Shown in pieces: positions 44,280-55,900 of a DNA stretch of 64,000 bases. This DNA is from Panulirus ornatus (lineage: Eukaryota; Arthropoda; Malacostraca; Decapoda; Palinuridae). Below the pieces are notes generated by a model that ran no database searches, was not told the DNA's origin, and was given only the letters and a program-made list of their open reading frames with translations. The stretch spans positions 21,213,778 to 21,277,777 of the forward strand of contig NC_092289.1 in assembly GCF_036320965.1 (NCBI RefSeq). The letters are read 5' to 3'. The translations under genes and the position numbers were made by a program. The first letter of the stretch is position 1. Every line of letters starts with the position of its first letter.

Positions 44280-44515
44280 TCCTCAATTGAAATATAGAGA
44301 GTGTAATGAAAGGGAAAAAGAAGACAAGGGGAAGTATTTATGAATTTTGGAGGAAGTGAAAATCTGTTTTAGAATGTGCCAGGTTATAGTTATTGGGAAA
44401 GACATGAAAGGGTAGAGAGTTCCAAAGCTTTGAAGTGTAGGGAAAGAAACAGTTATCAAAATGGCCCAACCCTGAGTTGTCAGTGGTGACACAGTAATTA
44501 TTTGATGCAATAGCT
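44280..44515 (-). mobile_element. LINE family F 3' end
   Basis: Minus-strand reading contains a degenerate GWAI...FPTLQSFGTLYPFMSF block and a UTR (CACTTCCTCCAAAATTCATA) that matches the element at 56400-56900. Confidence 0.55.
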
Positions 44516-44519
44516 TGTC

Positions 44520-46380
44520 AAGATGGGCTTTAAGGGTTGTCTAAATTTATATATTTTCCTGAATAACAATATTTTCTTTTTGACACCTTCCTCCATCCAT
44601 TTTTATTTTCATGCAGTAAGCAGTGTGGAAGAAGCACTCCACTGTATGTATAAGGAGGTGGACAGGTAAAAGTCCATATGAAAGGTCTTCTTTAGCTATA
44701 TTTTTAGCCTTGGTTTCTTTAAAGTTATTCAATTCTGAGGAATTTGTTTTTGGTTGACAAATAACACAAAGCAGCATTGAGGGTTTGAGTTACACCCTGA
44801 CGTGCCTTCCAGTCAACCACCATTATTATGAATTTATGGTTGATTTCATTTTTCACAAGCTGTAGGCAGAAGACCTTGAATTTATCCTTTTAGTTTTGAG
44901 TTCTAACTTTGTGTATTTTTGCGTTTCCTTTGAAAAGGTTAACTTAACATGCTTACAATATACAAATGACAATAAGTTACACATTAAGAAAAATAGTGGT
45001 AATATGAGTGGGATGGTAGAATGTTTGTAGTGCAAGTAGCTGAGGTGAAGCAATTGTATATCATTAAAAACATTCATAATTTTTGATGAGTGTTCTAGTA
45101 AATTGTATTGTATTTTTCTCTACAGGTATTTTTTCTTTGTAATACTCTTCATTGGGTTCCTACCTAATGCTTGAACTAATGATTATCTACACATTAAGAA
45201 AGGAAAAACCTTATCTAACCTTCCCAGAGTCCCGAAGAAATATGGATGTGACAGAGAGGCAGATACTGTGTTGTATATTATTTTCATTTCTCAGTTAACA
45301 AAACATTTTGAGTGTTATTTGATACATTATTTCCATTATTTACAACACGTTTTGAGTATATGTTTTCCCGCCTCTGTCCCCAACACCTTATTTACATGGA
45401 TATGGATGTCACAATATAGTATGTTTCAATACTGCATGAACTTTTTTGTATCTATCTTGCGCTATATCGCAACACTACTTTATTTGCAATAAAGACCCTG
45501 TCCAGCATCTATACTTATTACCTTGTTGTCTAAAATGTATGGAGTGCACGTGTAATTCATCTCCCAGCCTACCATTTTACTGTTGTTTTTATAATCAGAG
45601 AACATTGCCTTGATGTTCAAAAAACTGTAAATGTAGATGTAGATGGTGATTATGTACTGCCGCCCTTCCAAGCTGCTGTCAGGATTTTGGACATATGGAA
45701 TGTAACCATAGTATATTTTCATGGAGATTACTTCTAACTTATCAGTTAACTGCAGGATGCTTTTATTTATTTAGATTAATGTAAACTATTCCATACATAA
45801 ATGTGCCTTATACAAAGTGAGAGCATTGAAGTCTTTTCATGTTTCACAGAGCTACCATTGAACTGCCATTCATGTATCATGAAATACAAATGATATGTAT
45901 GGGATTTTCATAACTGTTATGTCCAAAGAGAAATTAATGCCTTTGAAAAAGTTAGAGGTCAAGTTAAAAGATGTAGCAACTTATTCCATTGAGTTTTGGT
46001 TGTTGACTAGTTTTCTGTGGTATTTGTTGTGCTTATGAAAGTTTTAACTCTAAGAGTGAACGATTTATTTATTTGCTTTTAACTGGATTGCCTTTGTGCA
46101 CTTATTTTTCAAGGTTTTTTTTATTACAAATGTCATGATGATATATTTTAAAGAATCCATTGGAGCACAATTCATATAATTTTTATGGGAAATATGTAAA
46201 ATGTTTAGTTTTACATGCTATGTATCAGTATTTACTAGAAAGTAAAACATCTCATTTTTGTCTGTCATATTTGTCATTGATGTATGCACTTCCTTTTGAC
46301 TCATGTAATTACAGTGAATGTAGATGTACTTTAGAATTGTAACTTAGCAGATGTAACTTAAGTGTGTTGCTGTTTCTGCA
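44520..46380. other. Intergenic, nothing recognised
   Basis: No coding segment, RNA gene or named repeat seen. An AATAAA at about 45486-45491 is a possible distant polyadenylation site. Confidence 0.35.
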
Positions 46381-46385
46381 CACAG

Positions 46386-46497
46386 CATGTACCTACTTAT
46401 CTTCCTGTCCCAGGAACCTCTTCCTTCTTCTGTGGAGCTTCCACAGCACTCACAATGCCAGCCATGTCCATTAAGTGGGACCACAGGTCATAAAGTG
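46386..46497. other. Candidate exon island, open on both strands
   Basis: An island of higher GC in AT-rich DNA. Plus strand: acceptor CTGTTTCTGCACACAG, then 35 codons (HVPTYLPVPGTSSFFCGAST...) to TAA at 46491-46493, in phase 0 so it could splice from PITP exon 8. Minus strand: acceptor TTTTCCTTACAG, then LYDLWSHLMDMAGIVSAVEA and PQKKEEVPGTGR to TAA at 46397-46399. The minus reading has the more protein-like composition. Neither was recognised. Confidence 0.3.
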
Positions 46498-46559
46498 CTG
46501 TAAGGAAAATGTGCAGTTGAGCAGCATGTTTTGTGTCATCATTGTGGTAGTTGCATTAT

Positions 46560-46805
46560 AGGCATGGAGGGTCATAAGCTATGGTGAACAGATGTTTGTA
46601 GTGTTTTAGGGATGGATGATGCCTAGAGCATAAATGAGAAAGTATAACTTGCATATGTCTAAAGTGTGTGGTTTAAGGAGGGTGTATGAATGGTATGGTG
46701 ATGTTTTAAGAATGAGTTGGGAGGGTGTTTGTTTAGTGCTTGTCAGTCCATTTCACTGTGTATTTGTTCTCTCAGTGTTGTTGAAGGTGGGAAGATCTGT
46801 GAGTA
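46560..46805 (+). repeat. Unnamed dispersed repeat G, copy 1
   Basis: Shares diverged blocks with 47620-47860 (TTGTAGTGTTTT.GGGATG, GGTGTAT.CATGGT, GGGAGG...TTGTTT, ATCTGTGAGTA). The two copies flank a facing pair of LINE A tails. Origin unknown. Confidence 0.4.
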
Positions 46806-46809
46806 ATAT

Positions 46810-47045
46810 ATTCATGCTATTTCCTGTGGGACGGGGTAGCAATAGGAATGGATGAAGGCAAGCAAATATGAATATGTACATATGTATGTATGTATATGTA
46901 TATGTGTATATGTTGATATGTATATCTGCCTGTATGGGCCTTTCATGTATATATATGTGTATATGAGTGGATGGGCCATTCTTCGTCTGTTTCCTGGCAC
47001 TTCCTCGCTGGTGCAGGAAACAGCAATCAAGTATGATGAATAGAA
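46810..47045 (+). mobile_element. LINE A 3' tail fragment (left arm of second inverted pair)
   Basis: GGGTAGCAATAGGAATGGAT through GATGGGCCATTCTTCGTCTG and a diverged hairpin (ACTTCCTCGCTGGTGCAGGA). Confidence 0.7.
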
Positions 47046-47224
47046 ATATAGATATATTCCTGTGTTAGAAAGGATCACAACTGAGTGCGTGATCAAGAAT
47101 ATTCCTATGAATCCACAGAGAAATGAAACACAATAAGTTCCCAAGTGCACTTTTGTGTAATAATCATATCATCAGCGGAGATACAATAAAGAAATATAAC
47201 AGTCAGTTGATATACAACGAAGGC

Positions 47225-47515
47225 ATAGCTTGATCACTGTTTCCCACATTAGTGCATTAGTGCTAGAAAACAGACGAAGAAAGACCAACAACTCTCATAC
47301 ACATGTATGCACATACATGTACATATACATATATATACACATACATACATACATATATATAGTTGTACATATTCATACTTGCTCGTCCGTATCCATTTCA
47401 GGCGCCACCCCATCCCGCAGGAAACAGCATCATCACCCTCTGCGAGTGCGAGGTAGCATCAGGAAACGTACAAAGAAAGGCCACATCCACTCACATCCAT
47501 TGTCTAGCATGAACG
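47225..47515 (-). mobile_element. LINE A 3' tail fragment (right arm of second inverted pair)
   Basis: Reversed diverged hairpin (CTGTTTCCCACATTAGTGCA), TA/TG-rich region, then the internal block (CTGCGAGTGCGAGGTAGCAT) and UTR start. Confidence 0.65.
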
Positions 47516-47619
47516 AGATGGCCATGACTGGGGAATTTTGTTGCACATGTTGTCTCAGCTGCCATAAAAGATTAAGTTGAACATGTTCGATGTATTTATT
47601 ATAGTGATAACATTGTGGG

Positions 47620-47860
47620 AATGAAGGATGTTGGGATATGTTGAAATGTTGATTGTAGTGTTTTTGGGATGTGTGATGTCCAGAGTGTACAAAGGAAAAT
47701 GTTTATGTCTGGGAAGTGTGCCACCTAATGGGTGTATACATGGTGGTTTGGACTTTAAGACAGTTGGAAGGGCAGTTGTTTTGTGTTTTCTGGGTTGTTT
47801 CAGTGTATAACTGTTTTGTCTGTGTTATATATGTTGGGATGGAGGCATCTGTGAGTAGAG
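47620..47860 (+). repeat. Unnamed dispersed repeat G, copy 2
   Basis: See the paired copy at 46560-46805; similarity is visible but diverged. Confidence 0.4.
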
Positions 47861-48149
47861 GTATCTGAAGTGTAAGGCTGGGGTAAGCTTTTTATTTCTA
47901 CTTGGGATTTATGGTTAATTATAGAGAGGTTCAAATGGTAGAAGTCTAGTCCTGTTGCATAGAATTGAATGCTGATTATGTAGTATTGAGATTGTATCAG
48001 GAGGATCATTCTTTCATTGTTTAGGCATAAGAGAGTAAGATGTATGTTCAAAGACTACATTACTCTAGCATTTCAGTTTATAGTAAAAAAGTAATTATAT
48101 ATTCATATCAATGTGGGTGTTACTGGAATTTGCTTGCAAGAGGCTGTAC

Positions 48150-48560
48150 CGTACTTGAAAAGTCACCTTTGGCATGGCTTTATCATTGAGAGTACAGTCT
48201 CCTCAAATAACTTCACACTTCAGGAGTCCATTCTTTCTGTGCCACTGAAAGTAGTGCAGCCTTCTAGCTGCAGGAGCTCCTGAAAAAAGGCCCTGGGTGG
48301 CACCAGGATCCTTTCTTAGAAAGATATCCTGAGTCAATTACAAGTAAGTAGAATAAATATCACAGTGAGCAGTGTTAGCAGACTTCTGCTTGTGGTAACA
48401 CTGTAAGAGGAAAGTCTCCTTGGGCAAGATGGTAGCATTGTCAATGAATAAAAAGAAGTAAAGTTTTGTCAAAGAACATCTTACTCCAAAGGAGTCCATC
48501 ACTTCCCTGCTACTGATTGTAGCACATCCTTGAAGCTGTAGGGGTCCTAATGTTATATGA
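48150..48560 (-). repeat. Two successive dispersed repeat C copies
   Basis: Reverse-strand copies at about 48150-48310 and 48355-48560. When reversed both show the CTGCAGCT..AAGG.TG and TGGACTCCT blocks in family order. Confidence 0.55.
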
Positions 48561-48564
48561 AGTT

Positions 48565-50620
48565 AAGAATAATATCACAGTGTACTGTTGTACCTATCTG
48601 ATTCTTGAGATGCCTTGAAGAAGTTCAGACAGTTTTCCATTATCCCTTTAGAAATACTTGTTCAAGTATGATCATTAAACTTTGATTTTTACTCACATGG
48701 AAAGATGGTATTGCCATTGTAGCTGGTTTATTTACATAATCAATATAATCTTTTGAAGTGACTTGGAAAATTGTTTTTTAACATTTTAACTTGTTTATTG
48801 TCCTTTCTGACAAACAGGTAGTAAGGTAGCATTGAGACTTAAACTGCTAATCAGGATTCAGTTTTCAACATTTCAACCTATTATCTTACTAGTAACAGAA
48901 TCTGTTTAGTAATTGCTTTAAAATTTTTGGGAAGTTATATTAATCAGTTACATGAAATTCAGTGTTTTTGTTGTTAAATTTACAAATGTACTCTTCTCGT
49001 TTATATTCACCAACACCTTATAGCTGTTAGCATAGTTTGATTGTGATGGCAAAGGAATATGAAAAAAGGAAGCTATTTTACAGTAATTTGGTCCTACCAA
49101 CTCTTAAACAGGAAAAGGTAAATTAGTAGTGAAATGTTTACTCAATGAAGTTCAAAAACCTGAGTTTTCATAGTTTTTTATTTTTACTTTTAATTTCATT
49201 TGCAAAATACCAAACTGTATTTATTTTTTTCTCAGGTTAATTCTTCTGATGCTTATCTTTTCATACAGCAAGAGATCAAACAGGAATGTAATACTTTAAG
49301 TATGGACTTGAGCTACCTTAAAGAATGATGGGAAATGCAAGGCCATTTTGTTATATAAATGTACAACATTATAAAGTTGCAATTTACCAGTAATTCTGTA
49401 CAGTTTACTATCCTACAGGATGATCTTTTCATAACAGTGACCAAATGAGTCATGAAAATAAGCAAGACCGAATAACTAATTCCTTTAGGTTCTTAAGTCT
49501 CTCTTTTATTCATGTTATGAGGCTGATTATAGGAATATTCATATTAGTTATTTCAGCAACAAAATATAAAAGTTAGTGAAACCCAGATTCATTGTAAATT
49601 AGTATGAAAGTTGTGTGTTGAAATAGAGTCAGAAAGATATGATTAACATTCAAATTTTATGGCATTATGTTTGATGCATGTCTTTACACAGAAGTTTATT
49701 GTATAAATTTTATTTTGAAATAAGTATGTACTTGAAAAATATCAAATGTAAGCATACTCACTGTAGACATTACAGTTATTTTTAGTGGGTGTATTCTGAG
49801 ATGATTTCAGAACCTCCCAATACATTTTCATTATTACATTTTAAAAAGACTGGGTAACATTGTACTGCTCCATCTTGTTTGTCAATCATCTTCTCATGTG
49901 TTTGTTGACTGCTGTTTGGTATATTTTTATTTAAAATTAGTTGCATAAGATAACTAGGTTTAATGTTAAAAATTGAAGTAATTTCATTAAAACTATTACA
50001 TTTACAAGAGGGTAGGTTGTAGGGATACTCACTGTACTCTTTAAGTTTTGTAGATATGATTGATTTTCTCTAGATTCTCAACATACAATCTGTAGATATG
50101 ATCAATTTTCTTTTATAGATTTATTTTTATATACATTTGTATGACAAAAATAATGTGAGGCATTTATCACATATATTACTGAGTATGCTGTAAATATGCT
50201 TATGATATTAATGGATCTTCAAGAAGCCATTATTTTCCTGAAGTAGATGTGGATGATTTATTTAGCATTTTCTGTCTTTTTTTTTTCCTACTGATAGCAA
50301 GTGGTCATGATCAATAAAGTATTTATGAAAAAAGTATTTAACTTGTATCTTTTTCCTTTTTTTCATATCTAAGTAAACCTTTAGAGTTGATTTTCTCGTT
50401 TATTTTCAATATAAATTGCAGAGGACTTATTGTATTATAGAATTTTTCATGATACAGGATTATTAAATTAATTTCTTTAATCTGTCATATTAATCATATA
50501 TCCTGCCAGAGAATGGATTGATCCTAAAATTGCCAACAGGTTCAGACCCATAAAACATGGAAAATGAAATATGAATATGTACATTTGTAAATTTGTATTG
50601 TAAATTTGTATTTGTAAATA
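48565..50620. other. Intergenic, nothing recognised
   Basis: AT-rich sequence with stops in all frames. AATAAA at about 50312. Confidence 0.35.
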
Positions 50621-50621
50621 T

Positions 50622-50874
50622 ATTTTTTTTTTTTTTTTTCATACTATTTGCCATTTCCCGCGTTAGCGAGGTAGCGTTAAGAACAGAGAACTGGGCCTTA
50701 GAGGGAATATCCTCACCTGACCCCCTTCTCTGTTCCTTCTTTTGGAAAATTAAAAAAAAAAAAAAACAAGAAAGGGGAGGATTTCCAGCCACCCGCTCCC
50801 TCCCCTTTTAGTCGCCTTCTACGACACGCAGGGAATACGTGGGAAGTATTCTTTCTCCCCTATCCTCAGGGATA
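50622..50874 (-). mobile_element. SINE-B, tandem array unit 1
   Basis: Complete reverse-oriented copy from its A-tail (poly(T) on the plus strand from 50623) through CATTTCCCGCGTTAGCGAGG to the head CCTATCCTCAGGGATA. Confidence 0.85.
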
Positions 50875-50884
50875 TATATATATA

Positions 50885-51123
50885 TATTTTTTTTTTTTCA
50901 TACTATTCGCCATTTCCCGCATTAGCGAGGTAGCGTTAAGAACAGAGGACTGGGCCTTTGAGGGAATATCCTCATCTGGCCCCCTTCTCTGTTTCTTCTT
51001 TGGGAAAAAAAAAAAAACAAGAGGGGAGGATTTCCAGCCCCCCGCTCCCTTCCCTTTTAGTCGCCTTCTACGACACGCAGGGAATACATGGGAAGTATTC
51101 TTTCTCCCCTATCCCCAGGGATA
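50885..51123 (-). mobile_element. SINE-B, tandem array unit 2
   Basis: Complete reverse copy separated from unit 1 by a short (TA)n run; A-tail at about 50887-50899, head at about 51122. Confidence 0.85.
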
Positions 51124-51127
51124 TATA

Positions 51128-51258
51128 TTTTTCTTTTTCTTTCTTTCGTACTATTCACCATTTCCCGCATTAGCGAGGTAGCGTTATCAACAGAGGACTG
51201 GGCCTTAGAGGGAATATCCTCACCTGGCCCCCCTCTCTGTTCCTTCCTTTGGAAAATT
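51128..51258 (-). mobile_element. SINE-B, tandem array unit 3 (5'-truncated)
   Basis: Reverse copy comprising tail, hairpin and GGAACAGAG block only. It stops at the A-rich linker, where LINE A copy 51280-52047 begins. Confidence 0.8.
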
Positions 51259-51275
51259 AAAAAAAAATAAAAAAA

Positions 51276-51973
51276 AAATCATAGGGTGGGGGAGGGGGCG
51301 AAAATTCTGGGAGCCTTGAAGAATGTGTGGAAGTCGAGAACATTATCTCAGAAAGCAAAAATGGGTATGTTTGAAGGAATAGTGGTTCCAACAATGTTGT
51401 ATGGTTGCGAGGCGTGGGCTATGGATAGAGTGGTGCGCAGGAGGATGGATGTGCTGGAAATGAGAAGTTTGAGGACAATGTGTGGTGTGAGGTGGTTTGA
51501 TCGAGTAAGTAACGTAAGGGTAAGAGAGATGTGTGGAAATAAAAAGAGCGTGGTTGAGTGAGCAGAAGAGGGTGTTTTTGAAATGGTTTGGGCACATGGA
51601 GAGAATGAGTGAGGAAAGATTGACCAAGAGGATATATGTGTCGGAGGTGGAGGGAACGAGGAGAAGAGGGAGACCAAATTGGAGGTGGAAAGATGGAGTG
51701 AAAAAGATTTTGTGTGATCGGGGCCTGAACATGCAGGAGGGTGAAAGGAGGGCAAGGAATAGAGTGAATTGGAGCGATGTGGTATACCGGGGTTGACGTG
51801 CTGTCAATGGATTTGAATCAGGGCATGTGAAGCGTCTGGGGTAAACCATGGAAAGCTGTGTAGTTATGTATATTTGCGTGTGCGGACGTATGTATATACA
51901 TGTGTATGGGGTGGGTTGGGCCATTTCTTTCGTCTGTTTCCTTGCGCTACCTCGCGGGCGCGGGAGACAGCGG

Positions 51974-52047
<74 letters not shown>
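51276..52047 (+). mobile_element. LINE A copy 3, young, short 3' UTR
   Basis: 5'-truncated at the ATCATAGGGTGGGGGAGGGG block. Coding remnant 51286-51796 is nearly identical to copy 1 but broken by a TGA and an extra T near 51560-51585. It shares copy 1's short UTR subtype, then has hairpin GCTACCTCGCGGGCGCGGGA and an A-run followed by (TA)n to about 52047. Confidence 0.85.
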
Positions 52048-52050
<3 letters not shown>

Positions 52051-52605
52051 GTAGATAATATACGAACTTGCGTACTTCTGTAGTATAACAGAGGATAAAG
52101 AAAGAAGTGCGGCTATGTGTGAACAAATCATTTGTAATGTGCATATACGAACCTTGCTCAAGATTGTATGTTCATAAAGTATGACGGTTGATAGGTTTGT
52201 GGTGTATTGGTTAGCAATGAGATTAGTTACGGTTATGGTTATATTAGATGGAGATTGTAAAGGAATAATTTCGAAACGCGTACAATGAAGACCATTTACG
52301 CATGGTGGAATGAATGTAGACACTGGTCCCAATGAATCAGATCAGAGTGTAGAGGTAAAAGCATACACATAAATGGAAATTCCTATTATACTTAGCATTC
52401 TAATCATGATTTGATGAGTAAAAGCAACTACAGTATTGAGGAGGGTTTTAACAATGACAAAGGTGGGAAAATCCCTTTACCTTTTTTTTGTACTTAATAG
52501 TACTGGAATATGAGAACAGAAGAAATAGCATTCGCATCAAATTTCTTATTCAAGAAAATTTCATATTTCCTTTTTTATTAGATTTTAACCTTTACTAGTG
52601 TCATT
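52048..52605. other. Upstream flank of APH-1, nothing recognised
   Basis: Unique AT-rich sequence between the LINE A copy and the CCAAT cluster. Confidence 0.4.
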
Positions 52606-52609
52606 ACTC

Positions 52610-52690
52610 ATTGGTTGTTTTCCCTCAGGCTAATGCTAGGCTCTGATTGGTTGTCTTTCTATAAGCAGGATAGTCCACATTCATGATTGG
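52610..52690 (+). promoter_or_regulatory. Three CCAAT boxes upstream of APH-1
   Basis: ATTGG (reverse CCAAT) at 52610-52614, 52646-52650 and 52686-52690, all the same way round and spaced 36 and 40 bp. Their contexts read, reversed, AACCAATGAG, AACCAATCAG and AGCCAATCAT, which fit the NF-Y consensus RRCCAATSR closely. They lie 139-219 bp before the APH-1 ATG, a normal distance for a TATA-less housekeeping promoter. Binding is inferred, not shown. Confidence 0.6.
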
Positions 52691-52828
52691 CTGAACACAC
52701 CTCTCCCAGATGTAGTGCTGTTGATTGTCAACAACAGTGACAGATAGGTGGAGGGTTGGAAGTATCTTTCAGTGATTTCTATAGTTATATTCGCATTTTA
52801 CTCGTCTTAACCTTACTTGTGAATAATC

Positions 52829-52941
52829 ATGACGGTGGCCCAGTTCTTCGGATGTGCGCTGATTGCTTTCGGGCCTCCTATATCTATGTTTTCCATCACC
52901 ATTGCTTCAGATCCCATCAGAACCATTATGTTGGTGGCCAG
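52829..52941 (+). CDS. aph-1: APH-1 exon 1
   Basis: Codes MTVAQFFGCALIAFGPPISM through TIMLVA (37 codons plus 2 bases); donor GTTAGT. TM1 and the first loop. Confidence 0.93.
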
Positions 52942-55900
52942 GTTAGTGTGGAAATACTAGATGTTATGTTCATGATATGACAGGTTTTCTCATTTTTATT
53001 TTCTTGTCAGTGTTGTTAGGTTTGTTAGAAGTGTATGTTGGGACGCTCGTATATTTAAACGTTTCCAAGGATCATATCAAAGGATTTGTGTCAGCGTAAT
53101 ATCTTCTGATGTTCTTACCTAGATTTTAAGCCATTGTGGTAGGACTTTGGGCTAATATATATAAGGTGGTTAAAGGTTTTTTGGGGCTCAACAGAAATCA
53201 TGCATGAATTTGAAAGAAATGCTGTGAAAGGCCTTTCTGTACCAAGTAGAACTGGTGTTTATTGAAGGGTATGACTTGAAGTATTGTTTTTAAGTAATAA
53301 CGTTCTTAAAATGATAATGGTAGGGGTAGGATAATCTTGGGAAATGTGGGGTTCAAAGTAAGGTTAGAGTTCCAGTTCAGGGACACCAGAGAAATGACTT
53401 ACAGATTAGGAAGTGCCACATAAGAGTGAACTGGTGTCACTACATAGAGGAAATAGTATAGACCAGAAGTGTCTGATTGGAGCATTATTTTTTTATCCTG
53501 TTGAAATAAATGTAGTGGGCAGGGATATAATGACCTGGGAAAACGTGGGTTCGATTTATTGAAACACTTTTATAAATCAGTAGAATCTGTGAAACCATTA
53601 GACTATGGTATTAACATTTTTGATATCCTTCTTTTTATGACATAAACAACCAAACCTAACAAAATTCGCTGAAAAGTGCGAAATGGTAATAATACAATTA
53701 ACTTTTCTGAGCAGCCTGAATATAAGGTATTTTCTGTAAAAAATATTGTTCTCAGTTTTTGGAATGTTTGTTTACTAGGCACATACACCAAGCAGTGTTT
53801 AAGTGCATTTACTTTACCAGTATGCAGCTAAGGTGGTGTAAGGAAGTTAACAACAATGTTGTTGGGGTGTTTGGATTCTAATACTGAATATCAGAGGTTA
53901 TTTTGACGTATAGCATTGTTTTATTTACTGTTACCATATATTGTCCTTGATCATGTATGGCAAAACAATGCTTCAAAACATACTCCCATGGCCTAGATAA
54001 TTTTTGCCTTTGCAGTGCTTTTTAGAATCCATGTTATTTTTGTATTACCTCTAAACTCAGACTGTGCAAAAGTGAAACACTAGTAAAAATGAGCGTGAGG
54101 TGGGTTTAAGTTATTGTAGCCCAAACATTTTTTTTATGAAAGTGAGGTAAGGGTTATAGATAAGAATATACGGAAGAGATGGAATGTGTTGGAATTGAAA
54201 TGTTTGAGGACAACTTGCGGTATATGTAAGGTTGATTGTGTAATGAAGGATGGGGTAAAAGAGAGGTAAGGTAATAAGTATGGTTGAGAGAGCTGAATGG
54301 GATGTGCTGATATGGTTTAGTTGTATGGAGAGAAAGAGTGAGGAGAGGATGACAAAGGATTTATGAGTCAAAGGTGGAGCAGACTAGGAGAAGGGGTAGA
54401 CCAGATTGGAGATAGAAGGATGGAGTAGATAAGGTTTTAAGTGATCAGGGGAGATGCAAGTATGCAGTCAAAATTTTAAGTGGTTGGTACCTGAACATGC
54501 AGGAGGGTGAAAGGCATAAGTGCCATGGTGTGAATTGACTTTATGGAAAACTTTGTACGAATGTCTTTGCTGTAAAGATGGTCACATCATACTTTTTCTC
54601 CACAGTGCTTTCTTCTGGCTCCTTGCATTGCTGTTTTCATCCATCCTCTATAGTGCCTTCACCCAGATACAGGACACCCTTGTTTTTGGAGTCATCTTCT
54701 CCGTCTTATTTCAGGAGCTGTTTCGGTGAGTATTGTGTTGAGATGCTCTGTTATATTAAGCTAGATACTCTTTTGAGGGAATGACTAGCATACATTGTTT
54801 ATATTTGCAGCACCTTACCCTTCAAGGTGTTACCACTGATAGGTCTGTAAAGCTATGAATTATACACATGCAAGAACAAGAGCATATGGCCACATCTCAA
54901 CTTGACCCTAAATAAAAACTAAATGCATTTACATTTTGTCCCCTTAGCCATCCTTTGTGTTTGAGTGTTATGCATATTATTCAGATTTCGTATTGAACTT
55001 GCAAGGTCCATTCTTAAATGGATGCAAGAGCACTAACTGTATTTATTTTGTCTCATTATCATAACTTTATATCCAGTTCCTTAGGGGTGGATCAGGTTCA
55101 TACAGCCTGTCTTACCACTTGTATGTCATCATTGATACCCTATAATATGTTAAAATGACACATGAACTTATACACTTATAACTTGACCTTTGCTTCATTA
55201 GCAAATGTATTCAGGCAGGAGTTCATACCTTCAGGCAAGTCAGTTGCATAGTTCAGTAAGAGTAATGGTTTCAAAACAGAATCCTGGGGCACTCTGCTGG
55301 TCACTTTGACCCATTTGCAGAAGGCTCCTTTGACATGTGTCCCTTGTTCCCTTCCACTGGGAACACATTAACCCCCTGTCAATCTGGACATAGTTACTCC
55401 TGCTGAATCCCCCAAAATGTACAAGACCCTTTGTGTTTTCCTTGCCTATGATCCCAGATACAAAATGCCTCTCGAGTTATATTTTGTTTATATTTGAAAA
55501 GGCATAACTTTAGGACTTAATATTACAGATAAGTATGATTGCATTTCATTATGAATTTTAGTTTCATAAGAAAAAATTGTGTGATTTTTATAATATTTTG
55601 GCCTATTACTCTAAATTCGAACACACGCTTATGATTATTATTGAACCACACTATCCTAGATTATTTACACTTATTTTTCATGTGTGGTGTATTGATTTAT
55701 GGATGCTCAGTTACATTATGGTAAAACATGTAAATTAAAAAGTTATGGCATTTTGAAAGTTGACAAACTTTAGCTGCATTTTTTCCTTTATTTATATTTG
55801 ATGCTTGGAGCGTTCTGTCTTGTTATGCCTCATTTGCTGAGGCTGATTTTTCTTAGATGCCTGTATGTGTTACTCAAAGAATAATAGATTTATTTCAGAA

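Noticed and set aside
51343..52332. A 329-codon minus-strand frame
   Set aside because: Runs across the LINE A antisense, a (TA)n microsatellite (giving an Ile-Tyr run) and flanking DNA; no domain.
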